Assembly: GCF_950023065.1 (NCBI RefSeq) | Contig: NC_088681.1 | Coordinates: 8,990,001-9,054,000 of the forward strand | Source: Planococcus citri | Taxonomy: Eukaryota > Arthropoda > Insecta > Hemiptera > Pseudococcidae | Direction: 5' to 3' | DNA: 64,000 nt | In this document: positions 47,514-59,930 of the stretch, in pieces | How the letters are laid out: the number at the start of each line of letters is the position of its first letter | How positions within the stretch are numbered: position 1 is the first letter of the stretch | Notes under the pieces: generated by a model | Told to the model about the DNA's origin: nothing | Database searches by the model: none | What the model saw: the letters and a program-made list of their open reading frames with translations, nothing else | Position numbers and translations under genes: made by a program

Positions 47514-49672
47514 GGGGCCCGCATAAGGATCAGTTGCACCCCCCCCCCCCCGCCGATCTTCCGAGACATTTTTTTTCTTAAAGGGGAAATCTTAAAGCAC
47601 ATTATTTCTAGCCCTTGTCCTAAGAAAAAGTGGCCCTACTCACTAAATGGCGGCCAGGACTTGCACGAAATTTTTTAAACCTTATAAAAGTAGATCTAGA
47701 CAGCAGGCAAAAATTTATCATCTGGCAAAATTTCAAGTGCTAAAGTGCCTTTTTCGATTTTTGGTGAATTTTTGAAAATCAAATTTAGGTCAAAAATGAG
47801 GGAAAAAATCAAAATCTTACCAAATTGACCTAGAAAGCTGAAATTTGAAGCATACCATATTTTCGACTTGCCAAATCGATTAGAAACTGTTTCAGACCGT
47901 TTGGAGTAGTTCTGGAGTCTCCAGCAGATTTTTGAAACTTGAAATTCCCACAAAATTTCATCAAAATGGAGTTGGAAAGACGAAATTTATTCTGAAAACC
48001 AATTTCAATATGCTACGAAGTCGACTGCAGGTGGATTTCAAGTCATTTTGGAGTCTCCAGCGACTTTTTGAAAAGTACTGGAGCCTCCAGTAGATTTCTG
48101 AAATTTGAAATTTTCACAAAATTTCCTAAAATAGAAATGAAAAGCGAAAATTTATTCTGTACTCCAATTTTAGCACTCTCTGAGGAGTTTGAGTCATTTT
48201 GGAGCCTCCAGCAATTTTTTGAATATTCCTGGAGCCTCCAGTAGATTTTTGAAAATTTAAATTTCAACAAAATTCCATCAAATGGAGTTATATAAAACCA
48301 AAACTTACTATTTTGATGGAATTTTGTCAAAATTTCAAGCTTCAAAAATTTACTGGAGCCTCCAGCAATTTCCAAAAAGTTTCTGGAGGCTTCAAAACGA
48401 CTTGAAATCTACCTTCAGTAGACTTTATATCGTATTGAAATCAGTTTGCAGAATGAATTAAATTTTCTGCTTTGCAACTGCAGTATTTGAAATTTCAAAA
48501 ATGCGTTGGAGGCTCCAGCATATTTCAAAAAAGTTGCTGGAAGCTTCGAAATGACTTGAAACCCACCTGCAGTCGACTTCATATCGTATTGAAATTAGTT
48601 TGCAGAATGAATTTCGACTTTACAACGGTATTCGAACTTTCAAAAATGTTCTGGAGGCTCCAAAACGACTTGAAGTCCATTTGCAGTCGACTTCATATCG
48701 AATTGGAATTAGTTTGCAGAATGAATTTTGGCTTAACAACTGTATTTGAAATTTCAAAAATTTGCTGGAGGCTCCAGTACTTTTCAAAAAGTCGCTGGAG
48801 ACTTCAAAACGACTTGAAATCCACCTGCAGTCGACTTCATATCGAATTGAAATAAGTTTGCAGAATGAATTTCGGCTTAACAACTGCATTTGAAATTTCA
48901 AAAATCTGCTGGAGTCTCCAGTAATTTCCAAAAAGTCGCTGGAGAACCCAAAACAACTTGAAATTCACTTGCAGTCAACTTCATGTCGTATTGAAATTAG
49001 TTTGCAAAATGAATTTCGGCTTTACAACTGTATTTGAAATTTCGAAAATCTGCTGGAGACTCCAGTAATTTTTAAAAAGTCGCTGGAGACTCCAAAATGA
49101 CTTGAAATTCATCTGCAGTCGACTTCGTAGCGTATTGAAATTAGTTTACAGAATGAATTTCGTCTTTCCAACTCCATTTTGATGAAATTTTGTGGGAATT
49201 TCAAATTTCAAAAATCTTCTGGAGGCTCCAAAACTGCTCTAAACGGTCTAAAACAGTTTCCAATCGATTTGGCATGTCAAAAATTGGATATATCGCAAAT
49301 TCCAACTTTCTAGGTCAATTTGGTAAGATTTTGATTTTTTCCCTCATTCTTGGCCTTAAATTTAATTTTCAAAAATTCACCAAAAATCGAAAATGGCACT
49401 TTAGCATTTGAAATTTATGCAGATGATAAATTTTTTCCTGCTCTTTCGATCTACTTTGGTAACGTTTAGAAAATTTCGTACAAGTTCTATGTTAGAACGC
49501 AAAATCTGCGATTTCATCGGCCGACCTGTCAATCAAAATGGCCGCCATTTAAGAGTAGGGCCATGTTGTTTTGAGGACAAGGGCTAGAAATGATCCTCAG
49601 GACTCCTCCTTTTAAGAAAAAAGTTATCCCGGAGGATTGACAGAGGGTGAAATTGATCCTTATGGGAGCCCC
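47514..49672. mobile_element. CTGGAG-family palindromic element, copy 3 (best preserved, 2159 bp)
   Basis: The left end GGGGCCCGCATAAGGATCA and the inverted right end GGGGCTCCCATAAGGATCA form the termini, flanked by a 3-bp direct repeat CGA (47,511-47,513 and 49,673-49,675). Inverted terminal regions of about 450-500 bp include TTTCTAGCCCTTGTCCT, AAATGGCGGCCA and CTAAAGTGCC on both sides. The interior holds 144-bp monomers: about three reversed (47,900-48,290), a switch at about 48,300, then about six forward to 49,230. No transposase ORF. The 3-bp target and G-rich TIR would suit a PIF/Harbinger- or CACTA-like mobiliser, which is inference. Confidence 0.8.
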
Positions 49673-49675
49673 CGA

Positions 49676-50950
49676 TTATTGGGTCCTCATATTTGAAAAA
49701 GTTATTTTCAAGATTATGATTCTGTAGTTGAACATTATTTTAGACTCCTTCCCCTCTCCTTTTCCTCCCCCTTGATGATTGTTCGGTTCGAAATTGAGAA
49801 AAATATGAAAAAAATCGAGTAGTTTACGAAAAATCTAAGGATGCGAATAAGTTAAATGTATTGTGAAAAATTTCGAATAATAGGATACTCTCTAAATTTG
49901 AAACAGTCAATTTCACTGCTTAGCAGTCACGACATTTTGCCTTTTTAAAGCAGTAGTTTTTTTACTGCAAAACAGTGAAAAAAACTACTGCTTTAAAAAG
50001 GCAAAATGTCGTGACTGCTAAGCAGTGAAATTTGACTGCTTTAAAGTTAGAGAGTGGGCGGGTTCTGCGCCAGGAATGGAAAATTCAACCTCTGAATATA
50101 TACTTCAGAACGAACTGAAAATTTCGTTTTTCTTTCCCTTGGATTCCTGGGTTTGGAAAAGTCATCTTCAAGATCGAGATTCTGTAGCTGGAAATTTTTT
50201 AAGACTCCTTCCCCTCCCCTTCTACTCTCCTATGACTATTTTTCGAATTAAAATTGAAAAAAATATGAATAAATCGAGTAATTTACGAAGATCTGATAAT
50301 TTGAACAAATAATATAGTGAAAAATTTCGCCCAGGGGGACTGGCGGGTTCTGCGCCAGGAATGAAAAATTCCTCCTACAATTACTTCAGAAGGAACAAAA
50401 AATTGAAGAAAATCGGTCACTTTTCTTTCCCTTATGCTTAAAAAAGTTATCTTCGAATTGAGATTCTGAAATTAAAAAATTTTCCAACTCTTTCCCTTCC
50501 CTCTGGTTCTCCTCACATGATGATAGTAACAGTATAAGTGTTTTGAAACTTGGAAAACAATTATTGAATACGAAAGGTTGCTCCACTAATGTAATATCTG
50601 AAAAGTTGTAATGAAATATTCTGACTAAAAAACGCCTAAGCAATCGATCACAATTTGCTTCCTAATGAACAGAAAAGGAAGACACTGAGCAATCTTCAAA
50701 TTGGAAGTTCAAAATTTTTCACGACTCTTCCCCTGCCTCTTTTTCCTTCCTCCAACCACATTTCGAGGGTCATTTTTAATCTCCACGAAGGAATGAACCG
50801 CATTTTCAAAGGCGTTGATTATTTTTCAATTTTCAGAAAATTTTGGGGCTCCAAGAGGGAATTGAAAGGGTCCAATCAAGATGTACTAAAATTAAACGTT
50901 CTCCAGCAGATTGAAGCTCCAGTAAAAATATTTTAAAGAGTAAGAGCCCT
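49676..50950 (+). repeat. GCGGGTTCTGCGCC units in tandem (about 290 bp each)
   Basis: Units run about 49,676-49,885 (second half of the interrupted unit), 50,054-50,341, 50,342-50,640 and a diverged one to about 50,950. Landmarks in order are GGCGGGTTCTGCGCCAGGAA, ACTTCAGAACGAAC, TTTCTTTCCCTTGG, GATTCTGTAG, GACTCCTTCCCCTCCCC and AAAAATATGAA...AATCGAGTA. ORFs over the units are incidental. Confidence 0.85.
49886..50056. repeat. Near-perfect hairpin (about 170 bp) within a tandem unit
   Basis: Arms about 49,911-49,967 and 49,973-50,029 pair almost completely: TTTCACTGCTTAGCAGTCAC, GACATTTTGCC and TTTTTAAAGCAGTAG on the left, with their complement on the right, around a loop of about five bases. 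Weaker pairing continues out to ACTCTCTAA / TTAGAGAG. Compared with the next unit junction (AAAATTTCGCCCAGG...GGCGGG), the hairpin is extra DNA, so it is probably a mobile hairpin insertion. Confidence 0.85.
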
Positions 50951-53840
50951 CCTCCCCTCAAACCTCACATGATGGCAGTTAATTCATCAGAATCATTGAA
51001 AGAAAAATAACTCGTTAAAAAAAGAAAAAAATTGAGCAGAATTAAGACCAGACTTCTTTTTTTTTTTTTGTGGATTTAATGTAAAAATAGGTCAGTGATG
51101 TATTTTCTTTCGTCAAAATATTTTCATTTGTGTATAAGTAAGTGATATTCTTAGGGCGAGAAAAAAATTAGGTCGTATTTTCTCACCCTACGCATCTACT
51201 CTTTTGTTGATTTCCAGACATGGGTTTTTGTAAGAAGATTACTGTCGCTGTCTTTTCTTGAAGGGAACAAAAATAGGACCGGGCAACTTTGTCCTCCGAA
51301 TATTTTCAATATATCTAAAAATATTATCAACCTTGATGAAAAAATAACGTACCTATAACAAATCCTAATCCTTTCAACAAACATAAAGGGGTGGTAGTTT
51401 TTTTATTCAACCAATGCTGAATCAAAAAGATTAGGTGGGTATGCTTAATCCTAGATTCACTGCATGCAAAAGTGAAATATTCGTATGCTAATTATATTCA
51501 ATAGATGGGCAGGTTGGAATCAAAGTGTTTATTATTTTCCAAAAAAAAAAGTTACAACTTGGAATTCAGGAAAAAGAAAAGATCAAATAGAAAATTCTGA
51601 TCTTTGACTCAAAAAACAAGATTTCAACAAAATTGTCGAAAGAAAAATTAATTTCGGAGCCTGAAATTTTGGTTATATTATGTAGTGGTGTATTTTGGGC
51701 CCCTCTTTCAATTTCGTTTCCTCTAATTCAAAACTTATAGTGCCAGTTGGGGTATTTCTCTTGCAAGGGGTACACAAGGCTTAAATATTGAACAAAATTC
51801 AAAAAAAAAATGACCCCCTCCCCCCAAGTTCAAATATTCCGCTTTTTTATTTCAAACCCCTCATTTTAAAATATAAACCAAAGAACATATCATTACACAC
51901 ACATGATTACGATCAACCTACGTTCTGGTGAAGGAAATTCACGATAAAACAATAGGACACGTTAATAGAAGAATTTCGCCATCACGTTGAATGCATTAAA
52001 AGAAAGGAAATTATACCGAAGACACCACAGTGACGCTTGGTAAATGGCTGCGAATATGGAGAACTTATGTATTGTGGTTCAAAGTGCAAAACGTGAGACA
52101 ATCTTTAGTCGTCTTTAACAATAATAAGAATCAAGATACTCGTACATCCCCTCGTCGCCGCATTCCTCGACTTCTAGTACGACAAAAATGGACACGACAT
52201 GTGCTAATATGCAACGTCAACGTCCCCTATTCAACTCAACGTACGTAATAAAATCGAATAAAAAAATACCAGAGTAAAAAAACTCACTCGATTCGTCGAG
52301 TATCACGTATACCTACTATAAGTATTCCAGAAGGATAAAAATTAAACCAATAAATACGGACGATTAATCATATTGCCTTTCAATTTGGACATTTCACTCG
52401 GAAAGAAAAATTTTCCAATCCGCGATTCGTACGACGACTGCGGAGGATTAATCGTTATTTCGTACAGGAAATAAAAACGTTAGCGACTTAATCAATGGGC
52501 GAGTCATTCAACTGCGAAAAAACTCTTTTCCAACACCTTTTTTTCTCATTTTTTTCCTCTCTCGAACGGAGGGAAAAAAACAGTTTCGTGGTTATGGCCA
52601 CAACAACGTTGTTGTAGGTACATCTAAAGCTATAGTGCACTCTTTTACTCGTATAACTCGAGTTGTCGAGCCGAAAACACGAATAAGAATTTTTTCCGGC
52701 GAATTTTAACGAACGAGAAACAAGCTCGAGTTAGAAGAGAGAGAGAAAAAAAAGACCATTAATTTTAAAACTTTGTTAACTCGCCGAATAAGCTTAGCTG
52801 TGGTAAAGTTTTTTAATAGTTTAAAAATAGTACTCGCGATGCTTTTATTTGCAAGCTTGGTTTTTAATATTTTTATTCGAGTTATACACAGCGTGAATAC
52901 TACGCTATTATAAGGTTAAAACTTGGTGTCGGCAACTTTATTATACGATCATGGACAGACTTGCAAATTACAAATATTATTTTGAATTTTTTTTTTCACT
53001 CTTTTGTTATAAAAATTCCAGTTTGGTTGCTGATAATGTCTTAATAAAGGCGTACTTTGAAAACAATAGATGTCAATGTGAATTACATGGTAGTTTGGTG
53101 TAGAAACTTGTAAAGTTTACACACTATCTAATATTGCCTATTCGAAGAATCTACAACAAGAATATCGTCGATGCCAACCTTAATTTAATAATTTACCAAC
53201 TTTTTCACTGCATATTTCGAAAAAAATGTGGAATAATTTCCTTTTGAGAGGGGCAGTAGCAACATTTTTTAAATTTTCACTAGAAAAGTGATAAATATCC
53301 CTCGCCATTCCGTAAAAATAGACAATCCCCTCGACTTAAAATTAATTTAAATTTTCCAAGTCAAATAAACAATTAAGGACACCCAATATATAAGGCACTT
53401 GACATTGACTTTAACATCAGGAAGCCATGAATTCACGACTCGACGTAATCCCAATGTCGAGCTCTGTTTTCAAAACACCATCTGAAATTTTATCTCAAAC
53501 AGAAATAGGTACTCTAATAGTAAAACACTTCGCTATGATATCTTATTTCAAGCCGGATGAAATGCAAAACGTACACAGCTAGGTAAGTACTTCAGAATGG
53601 CACACATTTGTTGTGGCAGCCAAGCAACAGTGTAAATTACCATGAGCTATAATAAGAGATTTTTATCAAATTATTTCGAGATTTGGAGCAGCATCTTACC
53701 TACATAGGTAAATACTTCAATTTAACACGTACTAGAGGGAAATGTGCGACAACAAGTCGCAATAGTCAACACGAAGAAAGGAATTTATCAGTGTACTCGT
53801 ATATGCGACATTTCGCCTTCAGCATCTAATGCTCGTACTA
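50951..53840. other. Single-copy-looking sequence, no gene recognised
   Basis: It includes a T run near 51,056-51,070 and a pyrimidine-rich stretch near 52,540. ORFs at 51.2 and 52.0 kb lack features. One isolated satellite-like core (CATTCGCGAACGAATT) lies just beyond at 53,845. Confidence 0.4.
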
Positions 53841-53939
53841 CGACATTCGCGAACGAATTACATCACTTATTATATACTTAGGTATCTATACATTGCAGAT
53901 TATAAAAGTAGTTGGAAAAGAAGAAAAGGAATTAGGAAA

Positions 53940-56900
53940 TTACATATTATTATTTATCAGTTCTATAAATTTATTGACTTCTTGGTGAATCATTCGCAAA
54001 CAGATCAATTAATTCACGATTGATTCGGTTTTTGAGAAAATATTACATATAAGTAAGTATAGGAATTGATCAGTTATCAAGCGAAGTGAACCGAATTGAA
54101 TCGAATCATTCACAATCGATTGGCGATTGAACAAATCGATTGATTATCGATTGATTTCTGGGCGAATCACTCGCGAACGAATTGATTAATAGTTGGTGAC
54201 TCGTTCCAAAACGAATCAGATTGATTTACTTCATTTTTGGTGAATCATTCGCGAACAAATTTATTGATTTTTGGTGAATCATTCACGAACGAATCTGATA
54301 ATTTTTGGTGAATCATTCGCGAACAAATTTAACAATTGTTGGTGAATCATTCGCGAACGAATCGATTCATTTACCCAATTTTTGGTGAATCATTCACGAA
54401 TGAATCGAATAATTTTTGATGAATCATTCGCGAACAAATTTTATAATTTTTGGTGAATCATTCGCGATTGAATTGAAAGTTTTTTGATAAATCATTCGCG
54501 AACGAATTGATTTATTCGCCTAATTTCCAAGTGAACCATTCACGAATCAATTGAATAGTTTTTGGTGAATCATTCGCGAACAAAATTAATTTTTGGTGAA
54601 TCATTCGCGAACGAATTGATTTGTATAAGTGACTCGTTCGCGAACGAATCGATTCATTTTCCTAATTTTTGGTGAATCATTCACGAACGAATTCAATACT
54701 TTTTAGTGAATCATTCGCGAACGAATCTAATAATTTTTGGAGAATCATTCGCGAACGAATTCATTACTATAAGTGACTCGTTCACGAACGAATCTAATAA
54801 TTTTTGGTGAATCATTCGCGAACGAATTCATTCCTATAGGTGACTCGTTCACGAACGAATCTAATAATTTTTGGTGAATCATTCGCGAACGAATTGAATA
54901 ATGTTGGTGAATCATTCGCGAACAAATTTAATAATTGTTGGTGAAACATTCGGGAACGATTTACTTCGTATGAGTGAGTCGTTCGCGAACGAATCGATTC
55001 ATTTACCTAATTTTTGGTGAATCATTCACGAATGAATTGAACAATTTTTGTTGAATCTTTCATGAACAAATCTGATAATTTTTGGTGAATCATTCGCGAA
55101 CAAATTTAACAATTGTTGGTGAATCATTCGCGAACGAATCGATTCATCTACCCAATTTTTGGTGAATCATTCACGAATGAATCGAATAATTTTTGATGAA
55201 TCATTCGCGAACAAATTTTATAATTTTTGGTGAATCATTCGCGATTGAATTGAAAGTTTTTTGATAAATCATTCGCGAACGAATTGATTCATTCACCTAA
55301 TTTCTAAGTGAACCATTCACGAATCAATTGAATAATTTTTGGTGAATCATTCGCGAACGAATTCAATAATTTTATGACTTTTGGCGAATCATTCGGGAAT
55401 GCATTGATTCGTTCAAGTGACTCGTTCACGAACGAATCTGATAATTTTTGGTGAATCATTCGCGAACGAATTGAATAATGTTGGTGAATCATTCGCGAAC
55501 AAATTCAATAATTTCAGGTGAATCATTCGCGAACAAATTTAATAATTGTTGGTGAAACATTCGGAAACGAATTACTTCGTATGAGTGAGTCGTTCGCGAA
55601 CGAATCGATTCATTTACCTAATTTTTGGTGAATCATTCACGAATGAATTGAACAATTTTTGTTGAATCTTTCATGAACGAATCGAATAATTTTTGGTGAA
55701 TCATTCGCGAACGAATCGATTGATTTGCCTAATGTTTGGTGAATCATTCACGAATGAATTGATTCGTATAAGTGACTCGTTCGCAAACGAATCGATTCAT
55801 TTGCATAATTTTAGTGAATTATTCACGAATGAATCTATTAATTTTTGGTGTATCATTCACGAACGAATTGAATGAATTTGGTGAATCATTTACGAACGAA
55901 TTTGATAATTGTTGGTGAATCATTCCTGATCGAATTGACTAAATTTGGAGAATCATTCGTGAACGAATTTATCAATTTTTGGTGAATCATTTGCGAACAA
56001 ATTTGATTATTATTGGTGAATCATTCGCGAACGAATTGATTCGCATAAGTGACTCGTTCACGAACGAATCGATTCATTTACATAATTTTTGGTGAATCAT
56101 TCACGAATGAATTGAATAGTTTTTGGCGAATCATTCGCGAACGAATTCAATAATTTTTGATGAATCATTCGCAAACGAAACAAATTGATCTACCTAATTT
56201 TTGGTGAATCATTCGCGAACGAATTGATTCGTATAAGTGATTCGTTCACGAACGAATAAATTCATTACCTCATTTATGGTGAATCATTCGCGAACGAATC
56301 TAATAATTTTTGGTGAATCATTCACGAACGAATTGAATGAATTTGGTGAATCATTCGCGAACGAATTGATTGATTTACCTAATTTTTGGTGAATCATTCG
56401 CGAACGAATTGATTCGTATAAGTGACTCGTTGACGAACGAATCGATTCATCAACTTCATTTTTGGTGAATCATTCACAAACGAATCTAATAATTTTTGGT
56501 GAATCATTCGCGAACGAATTGAATATATTTGGAGAATCATTCGTGAACGAATTTATCAATTTTTGGTGAATCATTTGCGAACAATTTTGATAATTGTTGG
56601 TGAATCATTCGCGAACGATTCGATTGATGCACATAATTTTTGGTGAATCACTCGCGAACGAAACAAATTGATCTATCTAATTTTTGGTGAATCATTCGCG
56701 AACGAATTGATTCGTTTAAGTGATTCGTTCACGAACGAATAAATTCATTATCTCATTTATGGTGAATCATTCGCGAACGAATCTAATAATTTTTGGTGAA
56801 TCATTCACGAACGAATTGAATGAATTTGGTGAATCATTCGCAAACAAATATAATAATTTTTGGCGAATAATTCGCGAATGAGTTGATTTGTATGAGTGAC

Positions 56901-58140
56901 TCATTCACGAACGAATCGATTGATTTACCTAATTTTTGGTGAATCATTCGCAAACGAATTGATTGATTTACCTAATTTTTGGTGAATCATTCGCGAACGA
57001 ATTGATTCGTATAAGTGATTCGTTCACGAACGAATAAATTCATTACCTCATTTATGGTGAATCATTCGCGAACGAATCTAATAATTTTTGGTGAATCATT
57101 CACGAACGAATTGAATGAATTTGGTGAATCATTCGCGAACGAATTGATTGATTTACCTAATTTTTGGTGAATCATTCGCGAACGAATTGATTCGTATAAG
57201 TGACTCGTTGACGAACGAATCGATTCATCAACTTCATTTTTGGTGAATCATTCACAAACGAATCTAATAATTTTTGGTGAATCATTCGCGAACGAATTGA
57301 ATATATTTGGAGAATCATTCGTGAACGAATTTATCAATTTTTGGTGAATCATTTGCGAACAATTTTGATAATTGTTGGTGAATCATTCGCGAACGATTCG
57401 ATTGATGCACATAATTTTTGGTGAATCACTCGCGAACGAAACAAATTGATCTATCTAATTTTTGGTGAATCATTCGCGAACGAATTGATTCGTTTAAGTG
57501 ATTCGTTCACGAACGAATAAATTCATTATCTCATTTATGGTGAATCATTCGCGAACGAATCTAATAATTTTTGGTGAATCATTCACGAACGAATTGAATG
57601 AATTTGGTGAATCATTCGCAAACAAATATAATAATTTTTGGCGAATAATTCGCGAATGAGTTGATTTGTATGAGTGACTCATTCACGAACGAATCGATTG
57701 ATTTACCTAATTTTTGGTGAATCATTCGCAAACGAATTGATTGATTTACCTAATTTTTGGTGAATCATTCGCGAACGAATTGATTCGTATAAGTGACTCG
57801 TTGACGAATTTTTGGTGAATCATTCGCGAACGAATTGAATAAATTTGGAGAATCATTCGTGAACGAATTTATCAATTTCTGGTGAATCATTTGCGAACAA
57901 TTTTGATAATTGTTGGTGAATCATTCGCGAACGATTCGATTGATTTACTTAATTTTTGGTGAATCACTCGCAAACGAATCGATTCATCTACTTAATTTTT
58001 GCTGAATCATTCACGAACGAATCTAATAATTTTTGGTGAATCATTCGCGAACGAAATGATTTGTACAAGTAACTCGTTTACAAACGAATCGGTTCATTCG
58101 CTTTATTTTTGGTGAATCATTCGCGAACGAATTGAATAAC
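53940..58140 (+). repeat. TTCGTTCGCGAACGAA satellite, array 4 (orientation A), 778-bp higher-order repeat
   Basis: This is the most regular array: TTTTTGGTGAATCATTCGCG / AACGAATT alternating with GTATAAGTGACTCGTTCGCG / AACGAATCGATTCATTTACC. Landmark variants recur 778 bp apart: GTGATTCGTTCACGAACG (about 56,237 and 57,015) and GACTCGTTGACGAACG (about 56,424 and 57,202). Two nearly identical copies span about 56,190-57,745, and a third is truncated by a deletion at about 57,805. The left edge (53,940-54,170) is the inverse of 34,130-34,300. Confidence 0.95.
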
Positions 58141-58144
58141 ACTT

Positions 58145-59930
58145 TTTTGCAGATTGCTGAAAATAAAAAGTAAGCAATTATTTTTCACTCGTGGTTAAAA
58201 CTTTAGGAGGGGGTGAGAGGTGTAATATTTCAATTTTGCAAAATAGGTAAGGTAATGATACACCCTAATCTTTATACGTAGGTAAAGACCTAAATCAAAC
58301 TCATCCTCTCGAATGAACCCTTCTCATAAGTAGGTTACTTGTAGAATTCCGAAATCCATATTTTGCGATACAATCAACGTTAATATTTAATTAGAACTGC
58401 ACAAGGTTGAAAATAAATGGGTTATTCGAAAGTTACCAGCATCAGGGTAGGGCTGAGCTGGACAAATGTAAATTTTGTTTTAAACCATGCACAACTTAAC
58501 AAACGGCTTCGGACGCTCTCCACGACCAGAATTACAATACTTCAAACGACCTATTTCGTAGCTAAACACTATTATACTCGTAATATGTAATTTTTAACGC
58601 CAACTTGAACTTGAGCATCAAGTAGACGACAACTGGAGGCCCTCGAATTTATCGCCAAGTTAAAAAGTACTATCTATTCTTCAAAGTCTGATTGAAATTA
58701 ACCCTTGAAATGCAAGTACTCGAATAATAATTCGGCAGTTTCGCAATCGTTCATACTCGCAGAAGTTTATCGAAGGAGGGAGTCTTCAATATTTCTTCAT
58801 ATCTACTAAGTATACGAGCTTACGAAAACAATCACCAAATACATATACGAGTATCGATACTATACTTACCATCATTTCATTGCATCTAAAATAATATAAT
58901 TTCTCAATATTGAAAATATCGAGTCGAAGGATGTTTTATTACTCGTATTTGAACAACTATAACGGATTTCTAACGAGATTACCTTTTCTGGTTTCTATCA
59001 TTCTACGTGATACTAATGAGCAAAAAATTTTTACGGCCGGATGAACCCGGTATTTTGTTATATTAGACTTTAGAGCACAGCTCGAGAAAAAATTTGAAAA
59101 CTAGGTAATCGTTTTTAAAATTCACCATTTCGTGATGAAAAAAGGTAAAAATTTTTTCTAAGAGCTGATTTTTTTATACTTAAAACACCGAACGAATGAA
59201 TTTTTTCAAAGTTTGGTGATTAAATATTTATAAAGGGTGATTTACTGTTACAGTTTCTAAAATAGAAACATGCTGCAATGGTACGGTAACTTGTATAAAA
59301 TTCATTCGTTTCAACTTATAGCTAGGTACCTATAGTATCGTCAACTTTCGGCTATAAATATGGAAATGAAACCAAATACAAGTTTAATTGAAGGAATAAC
59401 ACAGCGTTTGAATATTAAACAATCTATGAATTTTTCAACATGCAAAAGACGCGAAATTTGCACACAGTTTAATGAACACGATTTAGATAAATCTGCCCTT
59501 TCTTACAGTACCTACGAAAGAGTAAAGTATCGATCATTTACCTATGATTTTGGAAATCATCAAAAATAAAAAAACATATGAAACATTCATCATCTTTGGT
59601 GAAGGAGGAAGGGCTAAAAAGGCTTAAAGATACACAATCCTTAAAGTTCTGCTTTCTAGGGAAAACCCAGAATATTACCAAATCGACTTACCTATAGTAA
59701 GCTGACAGAAGTTGGTGCCCTATTTTCACCTTCCTTGAGTCGATTGATGATAGTTTCAAACCCTTCTGGATCCTCCAGCGAATTTTTGGATTCTCCAGTT
59801 TTCAAAAAAACGAGGATGAAAATGAAATAATTCAGCACCTATAAACTTGGATTCATCTTCTTTGTGACACTTCTGACTGATTTTGGCACATATTTTCAAA
59901 ATGTTTCCAAGTCGATTCAATTCTTAATTT
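58145..59930. other. Single-copy-looking sequence with a CTGGAG-family scrap
   Basis: No gene was recognised; the 69-codon ORF at 59,360-59,569 lacks features. At about 59,750-59,812, TTCAAACCCTTCTGGATCC and TCCAGCGAATTTTTGGA resemble one short piece of the 144-bp family. Confidence 0.4.

Noticed and set aside
21300..58140. Satellite arrays as CRISPR arrays (short repeats with spacers)
   Set aside because: Spacing resembles repeat-spacer units, but the linkers are themselves repetitive and related, copies number in the hundreds, and the context is eukaryotic retrotransposons. No cas genes.
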